From Deltaproteobacteria bacterium (lineage in GTDB: Bacteria; Myxococcota_A; UBA9160; UBA4427), in NCBI GenBank assembly GCA_002719955.1, contig PBFW01000071.1, positions 1 through 64,000 of the forward strand: DNA of 64,000 nucleotides, given 5' to 3'. Positions 51,305 through 59,925 of this stretch are shown here, piece by piece. The notes beneath the pieces are model-generated. The model did not search any database. It was not told the origin of the DNA and was given only the letters and a program-made list of their open reading frames with translations. A program made the translations under genes and the position numbers. Each line of letters opens with the position of its first letter. Within the stretch, counting starts at the first letter, position 1.

Positions 51305-51844
51305 ATGAAGATGTGGAGGGCCATGACCGTCCTGTTCGCGCTCGCCTCGCTTCTCGCTGGCGGACGGACGGCGGTGGCCGAGGTTCCGGATCACGGATGG
51401 CTGGAGGGTGATCTCGGACAGATCCTGCACGTGACGGGGATGATCTTCGTCGCGAGTGAAGGGTCGGCGAACGAGATCCTGATTCGCGCTGAAACCGCCG
51501 AATTCTATCCCGAACGCGAGGTGGCAGATCTCGACGAGGTCGAGGTCCAAGTCGCGCCCGGCAAAGGTCGATTGGGCTTTCAGATGCGATGTGACGAGGG
51601 GCGGCTGAACCTTGAGACCCAGGCTTTCGTGGCCGAAGGCCACGTGGTTGGGACGATCGAGGGCAACCGGCAGTTCGAAGCGCTCTGGGTGGCCTATGAT
51701 GAGGGCGAGGGGGTGCTCTACACCGATGACCCCGTCCTGATCGTGGATCGGGCCGGTCGGTATCGGGGGGGCGGCTTCCGCTATTTCGTGAACGAGGAGC
51801 GCTTCCGGCTCGAAGGAGGCGCCACGGTCGTACAGGATCCATGA
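51305..51844 (+). CDS. lptC: LptC-like LPS-export periplasmic protein
   Basis: The gene encodes 179 aa. A signal sequence or membrane anchor spans 1-25, followed by the LptC-type beta-jellyroll (ILIRAETAEFYPEREVADLDEVEVQVAPGKGRLGFQMRCDEGRLNLETQAFVAEGHVVGTIEGNRQFEALWVAYDEGEGVLYTDDPVLI). It hands LPS from the LptB-FG transporter to LptA. It overlaps the next gene by four bases. LptF/G are not in the window. Confidence 0.8.
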   Translation: MKMWRAMTVLFALASLLAGGRTAVAEVPDHGWLEGDLGQILHVTGMIFVASEGSANEILIRAETAEFYPEREVADLDEVEVQVAPGKGRLGFQMRCDEGRLNLETQAFVAEGHVVGTIEGNRQFEALWVAYDEGEGVLYTDDPVLIVDRAGRYRGGGFRYFVNEERFRLEGGATVVQDP

Positions 51845-52920
51845 AGCGCAACTGCCCTGGCACCCGCGGCTCGATATTCCGAACGTTCCACCGGTTCGTT
51901 TGGGTGATCACCGCTGCGTGGGCGACGATTTCTTTGGTTGTCGGCTCGGCCGCCGCCGACCCTCTTCGGATCGCGGTGGCTCCCTTCGCCGGCGGCGAGC
52001 ACGCTACGCGCGCGGCGCAGGCGATCGTCGATGAACTCCGTCGACATCCTCTCGATCGCTTGATCGCACCGGGCAGTTTCATCGCCGAAGCAGGCCTCGA
52101 ACCCACTGCCGAGAAGATTCGGCTCTGGGCCTACAACGCCTCCGTCGAGACCATCGTGTTGGGACGCATCCTCGCGATGAGCCCGGATCCGGACGATTCG
52201 AAGGAAGAATATCGGCTCGAGATCGTCCTGCGCTCAGGCCATTCCGGAGCAGAACTCGCGCGACACGAAACGGTCGTGAGCGATCCCGGGCGCCTCGCGG
52301 GCGTGGGGACGCGCTTCGCGAACGCGATTCTCGAGGACCTCGGCTACACGGAACCCGTGAACGCCGGGGGCGATTCGGGGCATCCGATTCATCGGGTCGG
52401 CTCGCTCTCACCGGATGTGTCCGCGGCTCCGGGGGGACAGGTCGGAGGGGGCAGAGGGTTGGATGCGAGCCTCGATCGGGCCGGGTTCGACAACGATGCT
52501 CCGATCGAGATCGAGGCGGAGGAAGCGGAGATCATCAATCGCGACGACGGGCGTGACCTGGTCTTTCATCGCAACGTGCTCGTGCGACAAGCCAACGTCG
52601 TGCTGCGCACCGAATATCTCCGGGCTTCCTATCTGAAGGGGGAATCCGAACCCGAGAAGCTCGATGCACGCGGTAAGGTCTTCGTCGATCAGGGCGGTCG
52701 TCGTGCCAGATGCGATCGAGCCGTGTATCTGCGCGAGGCCAAACAATTGACGTGTACGGGGCACGCAGAACTTCTCCAGGGCTGCGATACCGTGCGCGGT
52801 GAGTCGATTCAGTTCGATCTGGGGCAGGACAGAGCACGGGTTCAGGGGGCCGCGTCGATCGTGATCCTGCCCGAGGGAGACACCCCGAGGGCCTGTGAAT
52901 CCGCTGGAGGTGTGTTGTGA
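51841..52920 (+). CDS. lptA: LptA-like protein with an extra N-terminal TolB-N-like domain
   Basis: The gene encodes 359 aa, about twice a normal LptA. After a signal/anchor (about 17-40), residues 41-170 form an alpha/beta domain (LRIAVAPFAGGEHATRAAQAIVDELRRHPLDRLIAPGSFIAEAG) like the TolB N-terminal or curli/penicillin-binding-protein-activator-type fold. The second half (about 225-345) is the OstA/LptA bridge domain (IEIEAEEAEIINRDDGRDLVFHRNVLVRQANVVLRTEYLRASY...ARGKVFVDQGG). It carries LPS across the periplasm. The first domain's role is unknown. It overlaps lptB by four bases (GTGA). Confidence 0.8.
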   Translation: MKRNCPGTRGSIFRTFHRFVWVITAAWATISLVVGSAAADPLRIAVAPFAGGEHATRAAQAIVDELRRHPLDRLIAPGSFIAEAGLEPTAEKIRLWAYNASVETIVLGRILAMSPDPDDSKEEYRLEIVLRSGHSGAELARHETVVSDPGRLAGVGTRFANAILEDLGYTEPVNAGGDSGHPIHRVGSLSPDVSAAPGGQVGGGRGLDASLDRAGFDNDAPIEIEAEEAEIINRDDGRDLVFHRNVLVRQANVVLRTEYLRASYLKGESEPEKLDARGKVFVDQGGRRARCDRAVYLREAKQLTCTGHAELLQGCDTVRGESIQFDLGQDRARVQGAASIVILPEGDTPRACESAGGVL

Positions 52921-53648
52921 GCGGGCGAGTGCTCGTGGCATCGGGGTTGGTGAAGCGGTACGGCGAGAAAGAAGCGGTGCGAGGCGTCGATCTCGAAGTC
53001 CGAAAGGCCGAGGTGGTCGGTCTGCTCGGTCCCAACGGGGCGGGCAAGACGACGATCTTCAACATCATGGCGGGCAGCGTTCGCCCGAGTCTGGGGCAGG
53101 TCTTCCTCGGGGACGAGGACATCACTGAACTGCCGATGTATCGCCGCGCGCGAATGGGGATCACCTACCTTCCGCAGGAGGCTTCGATCTTTCGCAAGCT
53201 CACCGTGGCGGACAACGTCGGGGCGATTCTCGAGACCGTCGAACCGAATCGAAAGCGACGAAAGGAGCGCTTGGCAGAACTCCTGGCGGAACTCGGTCTG
53301 ACGGAAAAGGCGAATCGGAAGGGTGCGGATCTCTCCGGCGGCGAACGCCGCCGCGTCGAGATCACTCGGGCACTGGTTCTCGATCCGCAATTCATGATGC
53401 TGGACGAACCCTTTGCGGGGGTCGACCCGATCGCGGTGATCGATATCCAGAAGATCATCGAACAGCTCAAGAGCCGAGAGATCGGCGTGATCATCACGGA
53501 TCACAACGTGCGCGAAACGTTGTCGATCTGCGACCGCGCCTACATCATCAAGGACGGAACGATCCTGCGACTTGGGACACCAGCGGAAATCGCCGAGGAT
53601 CCAGAGGTTCGCGAAGTCTATCTTGGGAAGAATTTCAGTTTGAATTGA
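52917..53648 (+). CDS. lptB: LPS-export ABC transporter ATP-binding protein LptB
   Basis: The gene encodes 243 aa from a GTG overlapping the LptA stop. The Walker A is GPNGAGKTT, the Q-loop is LPQEAS, the signature is LSGGERRR, the Walker B is FMMLDEP and the H-switch is TDHN. The sequence is typical of LptB (RRARMGITYLPQEASIFRKLTV). It hydrolyses ATP at the inner membrane to drive LPS through LptFG. It belongs to the small-exported-protein / lptC / lptA / lptB unit. Confidence 0.97.
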   Translation: MSGRVLVASGLVKRYGEKEAVRGVDLEVRKAEVVGLLGPNGAGKTTIFNIMAGSVRPSLGQVFLGDEDITELPMYRRARMGITYLPQEASIFRKLTVADNVGAILETVEPNRKRRKERLAELLAELGLTEKANRKGADLSGGERRRVEITRALVLDPQFMMLDEPFAGVDPIAVIDIQKIIEQLKSREIGVIITDHNVRETLSICDRAYIIKDGTILRLGTPAEIAEDPEVREVYLGKNFSLN

Positions 53649-53856
53649 TCGCGACCCGGTGGCGCCCGTCGGGTCGGTGCCCGTGGGGTTACGGGTCACT
53701 CTGTGGTTCGGTTCCCGATGACGGGCTTTCAGTGGGCTGTTTAGGGCATTCTTCATCTCAAGAAATCGGCCCAAGAGGACGCGAAGTAGAGTGGGCGTAG
53801 TGCGGCGCGCGCCGAGGGGGGGCGCGCCGGGTGAGCGGAAAAGGATCTTTGCCCCG

Positions 53857-55407
53857 ATGGCCATCGAACTGAAACAACAACTCAGGATCTCGCAGCAGCT
53901 GGTGATGACGCCCCAGCTGCAGCAGGCGATCAAGTTGTTGCAGTTGAATCAGCTCGAACTAGTCAATCTTGTGCAACAGGAGCTTCAGGAGAACCCGGTT
54001 CTCGAGGAATCCGACGTCGAGGAGGAGACTCAGGCAGAGCGCGAGGACGCGACGGTCGATGGCTCGGGGACCGGCAACGAGTCGAGCGAAACGGAGGGGG
54101 CGACCGACGAGCCGCTAGCCGGTTCCGAACTGGCCGCCGACGAGACGCCCGCGGAGGAGGTCGGGCCGACGGACGCCGAGAAGATCGCCGACGTCGAGTG
54201 GGAGCAGTATATCGAGAGCCATCCGATGACCGGCCTCGAAAGCGGGGGAGGGGCGGGTGAGGATGATCGTCCTTCACTCGAAGCGACCTACGCTCGGCGC
54301 CCCAGCCTTGCCGAACACCTGGAGTGGCAGCTGCAGGTGACCGATCTCGACGCGGCGGCCCTCGAGATTGCCCGTTGGGTCATCGGCAATATCGACGACC
54401 GCGGTTTCCTGCGGTCGACGGTCGAAGAAATCTCGTGCCAGGCGGGGGCGGAGGAGAGCGAGGTCGAGCGTGTGCTCAGCGCGATCCAGCGTCTGGACCC
54501 GATCGGTGTCGCCGCGCGTGATCTGCGCGAATGTCTATTGCTGCAGATCGATGCGGGGAAGATCGGCAACGCCTTGGTTCGCGTTCTGGTGGACGAACAT
54601 GTCGACCTGCTCCAGAGGCGGGATTTCCGTGGTCTGGTGCGGGTGACGGGCGCAACGCTCCAGGAGGTAGCGGACGCCGCGAGAGTGATCGGCGGACTCG
54701 AGCCGCGTCCCGGCCGCGGATTCGGTGGGGAGGATCCCGTCTACATCACCCCCGATATCTACGTGTACAAGGTGGGCGATGATTTCCACGTTCTTCTGAA
54801 CGAGGACGGACTGCCGAAGCTGAAGATCAATTCGATCTATCGAGGCGTCCTTTCGAAGGATCGCGAGGCGGGGGCTTCGGATTCGTTTCGGAGCGCCGAG
54901 CTCGGTGAAAAGGACACGAAGAATTACGTCCACGACAAGGTTCGGTCCGCGATGTGGCTGATCAAATCGATTCATCAGCGCCAGCGAACGATCTACAAGG
55001 TGATGGAGAGCATCATCGAGTACCAGCGCGACTTCTTCGAACACGGCGTCGCTCACCTCAAGCCGCTCAACCTGCGAGATGTCGCCGATGACATCGAGAT
55101 GCACGAGTCGACGGTCAGCCGCGTGACGACGAACAAATACGTGCACACGCCCCAGGGTATCTACGAACTCAAGTATTTCTTCAATTCGAGTATCAGTCGT
55201 TTCGACGGCGAGGCTCTGGCTAGCGAGAGCGTGAAGGAAAAGATCCGCCGAATCATCGAAAACGAGGATTCAGCTAGGCCGATGTCCGACCAGCGGATCG
55301 CCGAAATGCTGAAGGCCGGCAACATCGACATCGCCCGTCGTACGGTCACGAAGTATCGAGAGGCGATGAATATTCTCTCCTCGACCAAGCGTCGGCAGGT
55401 CTGCTGA
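53857..55407 (+). CDS. rpoN: RNA polymerase sigma-54 factor
   Basis: The gene encodes 516 aa. The Gln-rich region I (IELKQQLRISQQLVMTPQLQQAIKLLQLNQLEL) is followed by an acidic linker of about 80 residues, then the core-binding and DNA-binding domains. The RpoN box ARRTVTKYRE is at 493-502. It directs transcription from -24/-12 promoters with activator ATPases. The AAAGGATC site upstream supports the ATG at 53857. It follows lptB by 208 bases, and ptsN is downstream: the conserved rpoN cluster. Confidence 0.98.
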   Translation: MAIELKQQLRISQQLVMTPQLQQAIKLLQLNQLELVNLVQQELQENPVLEESDVEEETQAEREDATVDGSGTGNESSETEGATDEPLAGSELAADETPAEEVGPTDAEKIADVEWEQYIESHPMTGLESGGGAGEDDRPSLEATYARRPSLAEHLEWQLQVTDLDAAALEIARWVIGNIDDRGFLRSTVEEISCQAGAEESEVERVLSAIQRLDPIGVAARDLRECLLLQIDAGKIGNALVRVLVDEHVDLLQRRDFRGLVRVTGATLQEVADAARVIGGLEPRPGRGFGGEDPVYITPDIYVYKVGDDFHVLLNEDGLPKLKINSIYRGVLSKDREAGASDSFRSAELGEKDTKNYVHDKVRSAMWLIKSIHQRQRTIYKVMESIIEYQRDFFEHGVAHLKPLNLRDVADDIEMHESTVSRVTTNKYVHTPQGIYELKYFFNSSISRFDGEALASESVKEKIRRIIENEDSARPMSDQRIAEMLKAGNIDIARRTVTKYREAMNILSSTKRRQVC

Positions 55408-55659
55408 CGCGTCGCATTTTCCGGCCATTCTCAATCGGTTCGCCGAAATGCTCGCCGGCGGATCTCGGTAGAACCGTCCGATCTGCGGCATCTGGATGCT
55501 ACAGATTCGAGCATCTGGGACCGAAGTCGCCGTGGGTGGATTTTTCGTTGAACCCGGGATGCCCCGGGGAGGATTTCCGAAGATGTGGAGCGATCGTGCG
55601 CGGGGATAGCGAGAGGCGGGCGGGCTGGGTAGAGTGCGCCCCGCATATCCGGAGCCCCG

Positions 55660-56121
55660 ATGAAGATCACTGATATTCTCGTGCGCGAGGCCTCGATCCT
55701 CGATCTGGCAGCGACGGCCAAGGAGGACCTCCTCGCCGAGCTCGCGGGGGCCCTCTCGGCCGCGGAGCCGGCGCTCGATCGCGCCGATCTGCTGACCGTT
55801 CTGCGCGAGCGCGAGGCGCTCCAGAGTACGGGAATTGGAGAAGGTGTCGCGATTCCCCATGGGAAGGTGCAGGGGCTCGACCGGCTGGTCGCGACCTTCG
55901 CCCGGAGCAAGGGTGGCGTCGATTTCGAATCGATCGACGGACAGCCCACGCAGCTCTTCTTCCTGCTGGTCGTGCCCGAACAATCAGGTGGGCAGCACCT
56001 GAAGGCGTTGGCTCGCATTTCGCGATTCTTCCGGGATGCCAGTTTCCGCGAGAAGTTGATCGGTGCCAGCGATCTCGACGAGATCTTCAGGGCGATCGAA
56101 GAGGAAGACGCGAAGTTCTGA
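55660..56121 (+). CDS. ptsN: PTS EIIA-Ntr (nitrogen regulatory IIA)
   Basis: The gene encodes 153 aa. The phosphorylated His67 is in GVAIPHGKV; the mannitol/fructose-type EIIA fold is clear. It takes phosphate from the HPr-type carrier and regulates potassium, nitrogen and stress functions. Between rpoN and ptsN lie 252 bases; the usual hpf/raiA gene between them is absent. It begins the ptsN-hprK-rapZ-EIIA(Man)-ptsH string. Confidence 0.95.
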   Translation: MKITDILVREASILDLAATAKEDLLAELAGALSAAEPALDRADLLTVLREREALQSTGIGEGVAIPHGKVQGLDRLVATFARSKGGVDFESIDGQPTQLFFLLVVPEQSGGQHLKALARISRFFRDASFREKLIGASDLDEIFRAIEEEDAKF

Positions 56122-56285
56122 GGTCCGTCCCTTTTGCGGGCTGGCGCTCGGCGAGAGAGGAATGCTGATCGGTCCGCATGAACCTCCGCCGGCGTCTCCG
56201 ATTCCTGTCTCGCCGATCGCTGTGCCAACATCTCTGACGAGCCGGTGCGCGAACCCCCCCCGCGCCCGGCCCGGGAGTCGAGCCA

Positions 56286-56891
56286 TTGTCCGATGAAGCA
56301 TCCTCCTCCAGATCCGGGCACGCGGCTGGCGCCGGCGAGGGGCCGACCGAGCAGATCCATGGATCGCTCGTCGAGGTCGGCGGGCTCGGGGTCCTCATCC
56401 TAGGACCGAGTGGGGTTGGCAAGAGCGAATGTGTGATCGAGCTCGTCCGCCGCGGACAGCGGCTCGTCGCGGATGATGTCGTTCGGTTGCGAGCCGATTC
56501 CGGGACGGGTCGTCTGAAGGGTTGGGCGCCGGGGCATATCCGGCATTTCATCGAGGTGCGCGGGCTCGGTCTGATGAGCGTGTCGGATCTCTTCGGTGCG
56601 GAGGCCACCCTGGACGAATGTGAGGTGGGCTTTGTCGTGCGGCTCGAGGACTGGGGCACGGGCCTTCAGTTCGATCGAATCGGGCTCGAGCGCCAGCGTG
56701 AGACGCTGCTCGGAATCGAGATTCCGACTGTGCGACTTCCGGTGCACGCGGCGAGCAATCTCGCGACCCTCGTCGAACTCGCGATTCGCGACTGGCAGCT
56801 CAGACTGCAGGGGGTGAATGCGCCGAAGCGGCTGGATGAGCGGTTGCGGGCAAGGGGTGGCATCCTCGATGGCGAGGGGGAGGACGCTTGA
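56286..56891 (+). CDS. hprK: HPr kinase/phosphorylase, C-terminal-domain-only form
   Basis: The gene encodes 201 aa from a TTG. The Walker-type P-loop is GPSGVGKSE (40-48), preceded by the family's HGSLVEVGGLGVLILG. The phosphatase motif is GLMSVSDLFGAEATLD, and LVADDVVRL is typical. The N-terminal domain of about 130 residues found in full-length HprK (310 aa) is missing. This short form resembles the alpha-proteobacterial type. It phosphorylates or dephosphorylates HPr on Ser (Ser51 in the HPr here). The stop overlaps rapZ by four bases. Confidence 0.88.
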   Translation: MSDEASSSRSGHAAGAGEGPTEQIHGSLVEVGGLGVLILGPSGVGKSECVIELVRRGQRLVADDVVRLRADSGTGRLKGWAPGHIRHFIEVRGLGLMSVSDLFGAEATLDECEVGFVVRLEDWGTGLQFDRIGLERQRETLLGIEIPTVRLPVHAASNLATLVELAIRDWQLRLQGVNAPKRLDERLRARGGILDGEGEDA

Positions 56892-57760
56892 TCAGGGCCA
56901 GCTCGCAACAGATCATCTTCGTGGGTGGTCTCTCCGGTTCGGGAAAGACGACGGCGATGGCGGCACTCGAGGACCTTTCCTTCTATTGCGTCGACAATCT
57001 GCCCGTGCAGCTCGTTCAGCAGTTCCTCGCACTCTGCACGACCTCCTCGACGTCGATCGGGAAGATTGCCCTTGCACTGGCCGCGCTCGAGAAGGATTTT
57101 CTCGAGAGCCTCCCCGAGGTCGTCGCCGAATTGCGGGGCCAGGGCGCATCGGTGGAGGTGCTCTTCCTGGACTGTGCGAACGAGACCCTCGAGCGGCGCT
57201 ACCGAGAGACCCGCCGGGTGCATCCGCTCTCTCCCGAAGGCTCCGTGATGGAGGGAATCGAGCGCGAGCGCACGCTCCTCGACCAGGTCGTCCGCCTCGC
57301 GGATCTGAGTATCGACACGACCGCACTCAACGTCCACCAGTTGAAGGGCTCCATCGTTAGGCACGTCTCCGGGGCGGGGCGGGAGACCGTGATCAATCTC
57401 GTCTCCTTCGGGTATCGTCATGGCACCCCGGGTACGGTCGAGCTGCTCTTCGATGTGCGTTTTCTGCCGAATCCCTATTTCGAGGAGGCGTTGAGGTCGG
57501 AGTCGGGACTCGATGCGCTGGTAGCGGACTATGTTGTGGAGAGTGAGCGCGGCCAGGAATTCGTTCATCGCCTCGAAGGATTCATCGATTTTCTGCTCCC
57601 CTTCTACGACGAAGAGGGCAAGGCGTATCTGACCATCGGCGTGGGCTGTACCGGCGGACGGCATAGGTCGGTCGCGGTCATCGAAGTGATCGCGGCGCGC
57701 CTGCGTGAGCAGGGCCGCGAGGTGAATGTCTCACACCGAGACGTGGAGAGACCCTTTTGA
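56888..57760 (+). CDS. rapZ: RNase adapter / nucleotide-binding protein RapZ
   Basis: The gene encodes 290 aa from a TTG overlapping the hprK stop. The P-loop GLSGSGKT is at 14-21, DNLP is present, and the C-terminal GCTGGRHRSVAV segment is the RNA/metabolite-binding mark. In E. coli RapZ controls GlcN6P synthase through small RNAs; elsewhere its role is less clear. It is co-translated with its neighbours on both sides. Confidence 0.95.
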   Translation: MIRASSQQIIFVGGLSGSGKTTAMAALEDLSFYCVDNLPVQLVQQFLALCTTSSTSIGKIALALAALEKDFLESLPEVVAELRGQGASVEVLFLDCANETLERRYRETRRVHPLSPEGSVMEGIERERTLLDQVVRLADLSIDTTALNVHQLKGSIVRHVSGAGRETVINLVSFGYRHGTPGTVELLFDVRFLPNPYFEEALRSESGLDALVADYVVESERGQEFVHRLEGFIDFLLPFYDEEGKAYLTIGVGCTGGRHRSVAVIEVIAARLREQGREVNVSHRDVERPF

Positions 57761-58233
57761 AAGCGGAAAAAACAGCAGACAAGAAGGCGGGAAGACCGGA
57801 GCTTGTATCCGGGGGGCGGGGATTGGAGATCGGCGTCCTGATCGTGACCCATTATCGGTTGGGCGAGGAGTTTCTGCAGGCGCTGCGCCTGATCCTGCCC
57901 GAGGCGCCGAGCTGGGACGCGGTGTCTGTCGATCCAAAGATGCCTGTCGAGGAGGTGCGCGGGGCGATCGCAGCGGGACTCAAGGCCTCCGACAAGGGGG
58001 ATGGGGTCCTGATCCTGACGGACATGTTTGGTGGGACACCATCGAATATGAGCCTGTCTTTTCACGATGAACATCAGGTTGAAGTCGTCACCGGGATGAA
58101 CCTGCCGATGCTCATCAAGCTTGCGACCTTGCGAGACGAAAAGCCGCTCGACGAACTCGCCGCGTTCATCAAGGCCTACGGGCAGAGAAATATCTCGGTC
58201 GCGAGCGAGCTGGTCCCGGAAGCGGACGGATGA
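57757..58233 (+). CDS. PTS EIIA, mannose-family domain
   Basis: The gene encodes 158 aa from a TTG overlapping the rapZ stop. The EIIA-Man signature is IGVLIVTHYRLGEEFL, with the likely phospho-acceptor His32. TDMFGGTPSNMS is typical. Here the usual T-H-G reads T-H-Y. It may be regulatory rather than sugar-transporting, because there are no IIB, IIC or IID genes. The long charged N-terminus is unusual. Confidence 0.9.
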   Translation: MKAEKTADKKAGRPELVSGGRGLEIGVLIVTHYRLGEEFLQALRLILPEAPSWDAVSVDPKMPVEEVRGAIAAGLKASDKGDGVLILTDMFGGTPSNMSLSFHDEHQVEVVTGMNLPMLIKLATLRDEKPLDELAAFIKAYGQRNISVASELVPEADG

Positions 58234-58526
58234 GTGCAGCCCCCACCGTCGAGAAGCAGTTCACCGTTCGATCTGAGCTTGGCCTGCATGCGCGCCCGGC
58301 CGGTCGCTTGGCGTCGATCGCCGGCCGATTCGAGTGCGAGATCACCCTCGGGCGGGGCGACGAGTGGGTGAGCGGATCGAGCGTGCTGTCGATTCTGTGC
58401 CTGGCGGCGATTCAGGGCACGACGCTGCGGGTACGGGCGATCGGGGCGGACGCCGAGCAGGCCGTTATGGAGCTCGGCGCGCTGATCGAGTCCGAGGACG
58501 ACGAGGCTAATTCGGGCTCGGCCTAG
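58230..58526 (+). CDS. ptsH: HPr phosphocarrier protein
   Basis: The gene encodes 98 aa. The phospho-His is His20 (GLHARPA) and the HprK target is Ser51 ([13 protein letters not shown]). A short acidic C-terminal tail is added. It overlaps the EIIA-Man stop. EI (ptsI or ptsP), which would phosphorylate it, is not in the window, so it must be encoded elsewhere. The Cys in the regulatory helix is unusual. Confidence 0.95.
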   Translation: MSAAPTVEKQFTVRSELGLHARPAGRLASIAGRFECEITLGRGDEWVSGSSVLSILCLAAIQGTTLRVRAIGADAEQAVMELGALIESEDDEANSGSA

Positions 58527-58654
58527 GTCGCAGCGCGCTCGGCCAAGGGGCACGCGTCACGAACCCGCCCGAATCCCCGAAAAGCAGAGATCGCCCGTTT
58601 GATCCACGGGGACCAAACGTCTACCCTGCGGCGCTCAACGAATTGGAGGTCCCG

Positions 58655-59818
58655 ATGGGATCGCGTTTGATGTTCACTTCTGAATCCGTGTCGATGGGAC
58701 ATCCCGACAAGATGTGCGACCAGATTTCGGATTCGATCCTGGACGCCATGTTGGCCCAGGATCCGAAATCCAGAGTCGCGTGTGAGACGGCGACGACGAC
58801 CGGCCTTGTACTCGTCTGTGGCGAGGTGACGACAGCGGCGCAGGTCGATATTCCGTCCCTCGTTCGAAACGTGGTTCACGATATCGGTTATACGAGCTCC
58901 GACATGGGCTTCGACGCCACGTCCTGCGCGGTCCAGGTCGCGCTAGGTCGGCAGAGCGCGGATATTTCCCAGGGTGTGAGCGAAGGCGAAGGGCTTCATA
59001 AAGAACAGGGTGCCGGCGATCAGGGAATGATGTTCGGCTACGCCTGCGATGAGACGCCGGAGCTGATGCCCGCGCCGATTCGCTATGCGCATCAGCTGAT
59101 CGAGCGTCATCGCGAGCTCTTCGAGAGCGGCGAACTCGACTATCTCCGCCCGGATGCGAAGAGTCAGGTTACGATCGAATACGACGACGACGAACGACCC
59201 CAACGGATCGGTACCGTCGTGCTTTCGACACAGCACTCTCCCGATGTGGCCCACGACTTGCTCCGCAAGGAGATCATCGAAAAATGTATCCGCTCCACCC
59301 TGCCTTCCGAGCTGGTGGATGACGATACGATCTTCCACGTGAACCCGACCGGCCGATTCGTCGTCGGCGGGCCGATGGGCGACGCTGGCCTGACCGGCCG
59401 CAAGATCATCGTTGATACCTACGGTGGAATGGGTCGTCACGGCGGGGGGGCCTTCTCCGGCAAGGACCCGTCGAAGGTCGATCGCAGTGCGGCCTACGCG
59501 GCGCGTTATGTCGCTAAGAATCTCGTGGCCGCGGGGGCGGCCAGCCGGGCCGAAGTCCAGCTCGCCTACGCGATCGGGGTCGCCGAACCGGTCTCGATTC
59601 GGGTCGACACCTTTGGTACCAGCTCACTGGATCGGAATCGCCTCGAACAGATCGTACGAAAGCATTTCGATCTGACGCCGCGTGGAATCGACGAGGCGCT
59701 GGACCTGCGTCGACCGATCTATCGGGCGACGTCATACCACGGCCATTTCGGTCGGGAAAACGTAGGGTTGCCGTGGGAGTCCACGGACAAGGCCGAGGCC
59801 ATTCGCTCGGATTTTTGA
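58655..59818 (+). CDS. metK: S-adenosylmethionine synthase
   Basis: The gene encodes 387 aa. It has the [15 protein letters not shown]-binding motif, the N-terminal [23 protein letters not shown] and the P-loop-like [19 protein letters not shown]. It makes SAM from methionine and ATP. It has a TTGGAGG ribosome site. I looked for a SAM riboswitch in the 128-base leader and saw none. Confidence 0.98.
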   Translation: MGSRLMFTSESVSMGHPDKMCDQISDSILDAMLAQDPKSRVACETATTTGLVLVCGEVTTAAQVDIPSLVRNVVHDIGYTSSDMGFDATSCAVQVALGRQSADISQGVSEGEGLHKEQGAGDQGMMFGYACDETPELMPAPIRYAHQLIERHRELFESGELDYLRPDAKSQVTIEYDDDERPQRIGTVVLSTQHSPDVAHDLLRKEIIEKCIRSTLPSELVDDDTIFHVNPTGRFVVGGPMGDAGLTGRKIIVDTYGGMGRHGGGAFSGKDPSKVDRSAAYAARYVAKNLVAAGAASRAEVQLAYAIGVAEPVSIRVDTFGTSSLDRNRLEQIVRKHFDLTPRGIDEALDLRRPIYRATSYHGHFGRENVGLPWESTDKAEAIRSDF

Positions 59819-59925
59819 GATTGTTCATCGCTCTTCGCCTGGCTCGAAGGGTCGGCTCACGAGGCCGACGCGGTCGATCGGCAGCCGAAGATCGGTCGAG
59901 AACCAACGCGATCGTGCGAGATGTG

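Noticed and set aside
55553-55568. CCCGGG hairpin between rpoN and ptsN as a terminator
   Set aside because: It lacks a T-run on the plus strand, and the genes probably share a transcript.
58527-58654. SAM riboswitch in the metK leader
   Set aside because: The 128-base leader shows none of the conserved SAM-I, SAM-II or SAM-III cores I could recognise.
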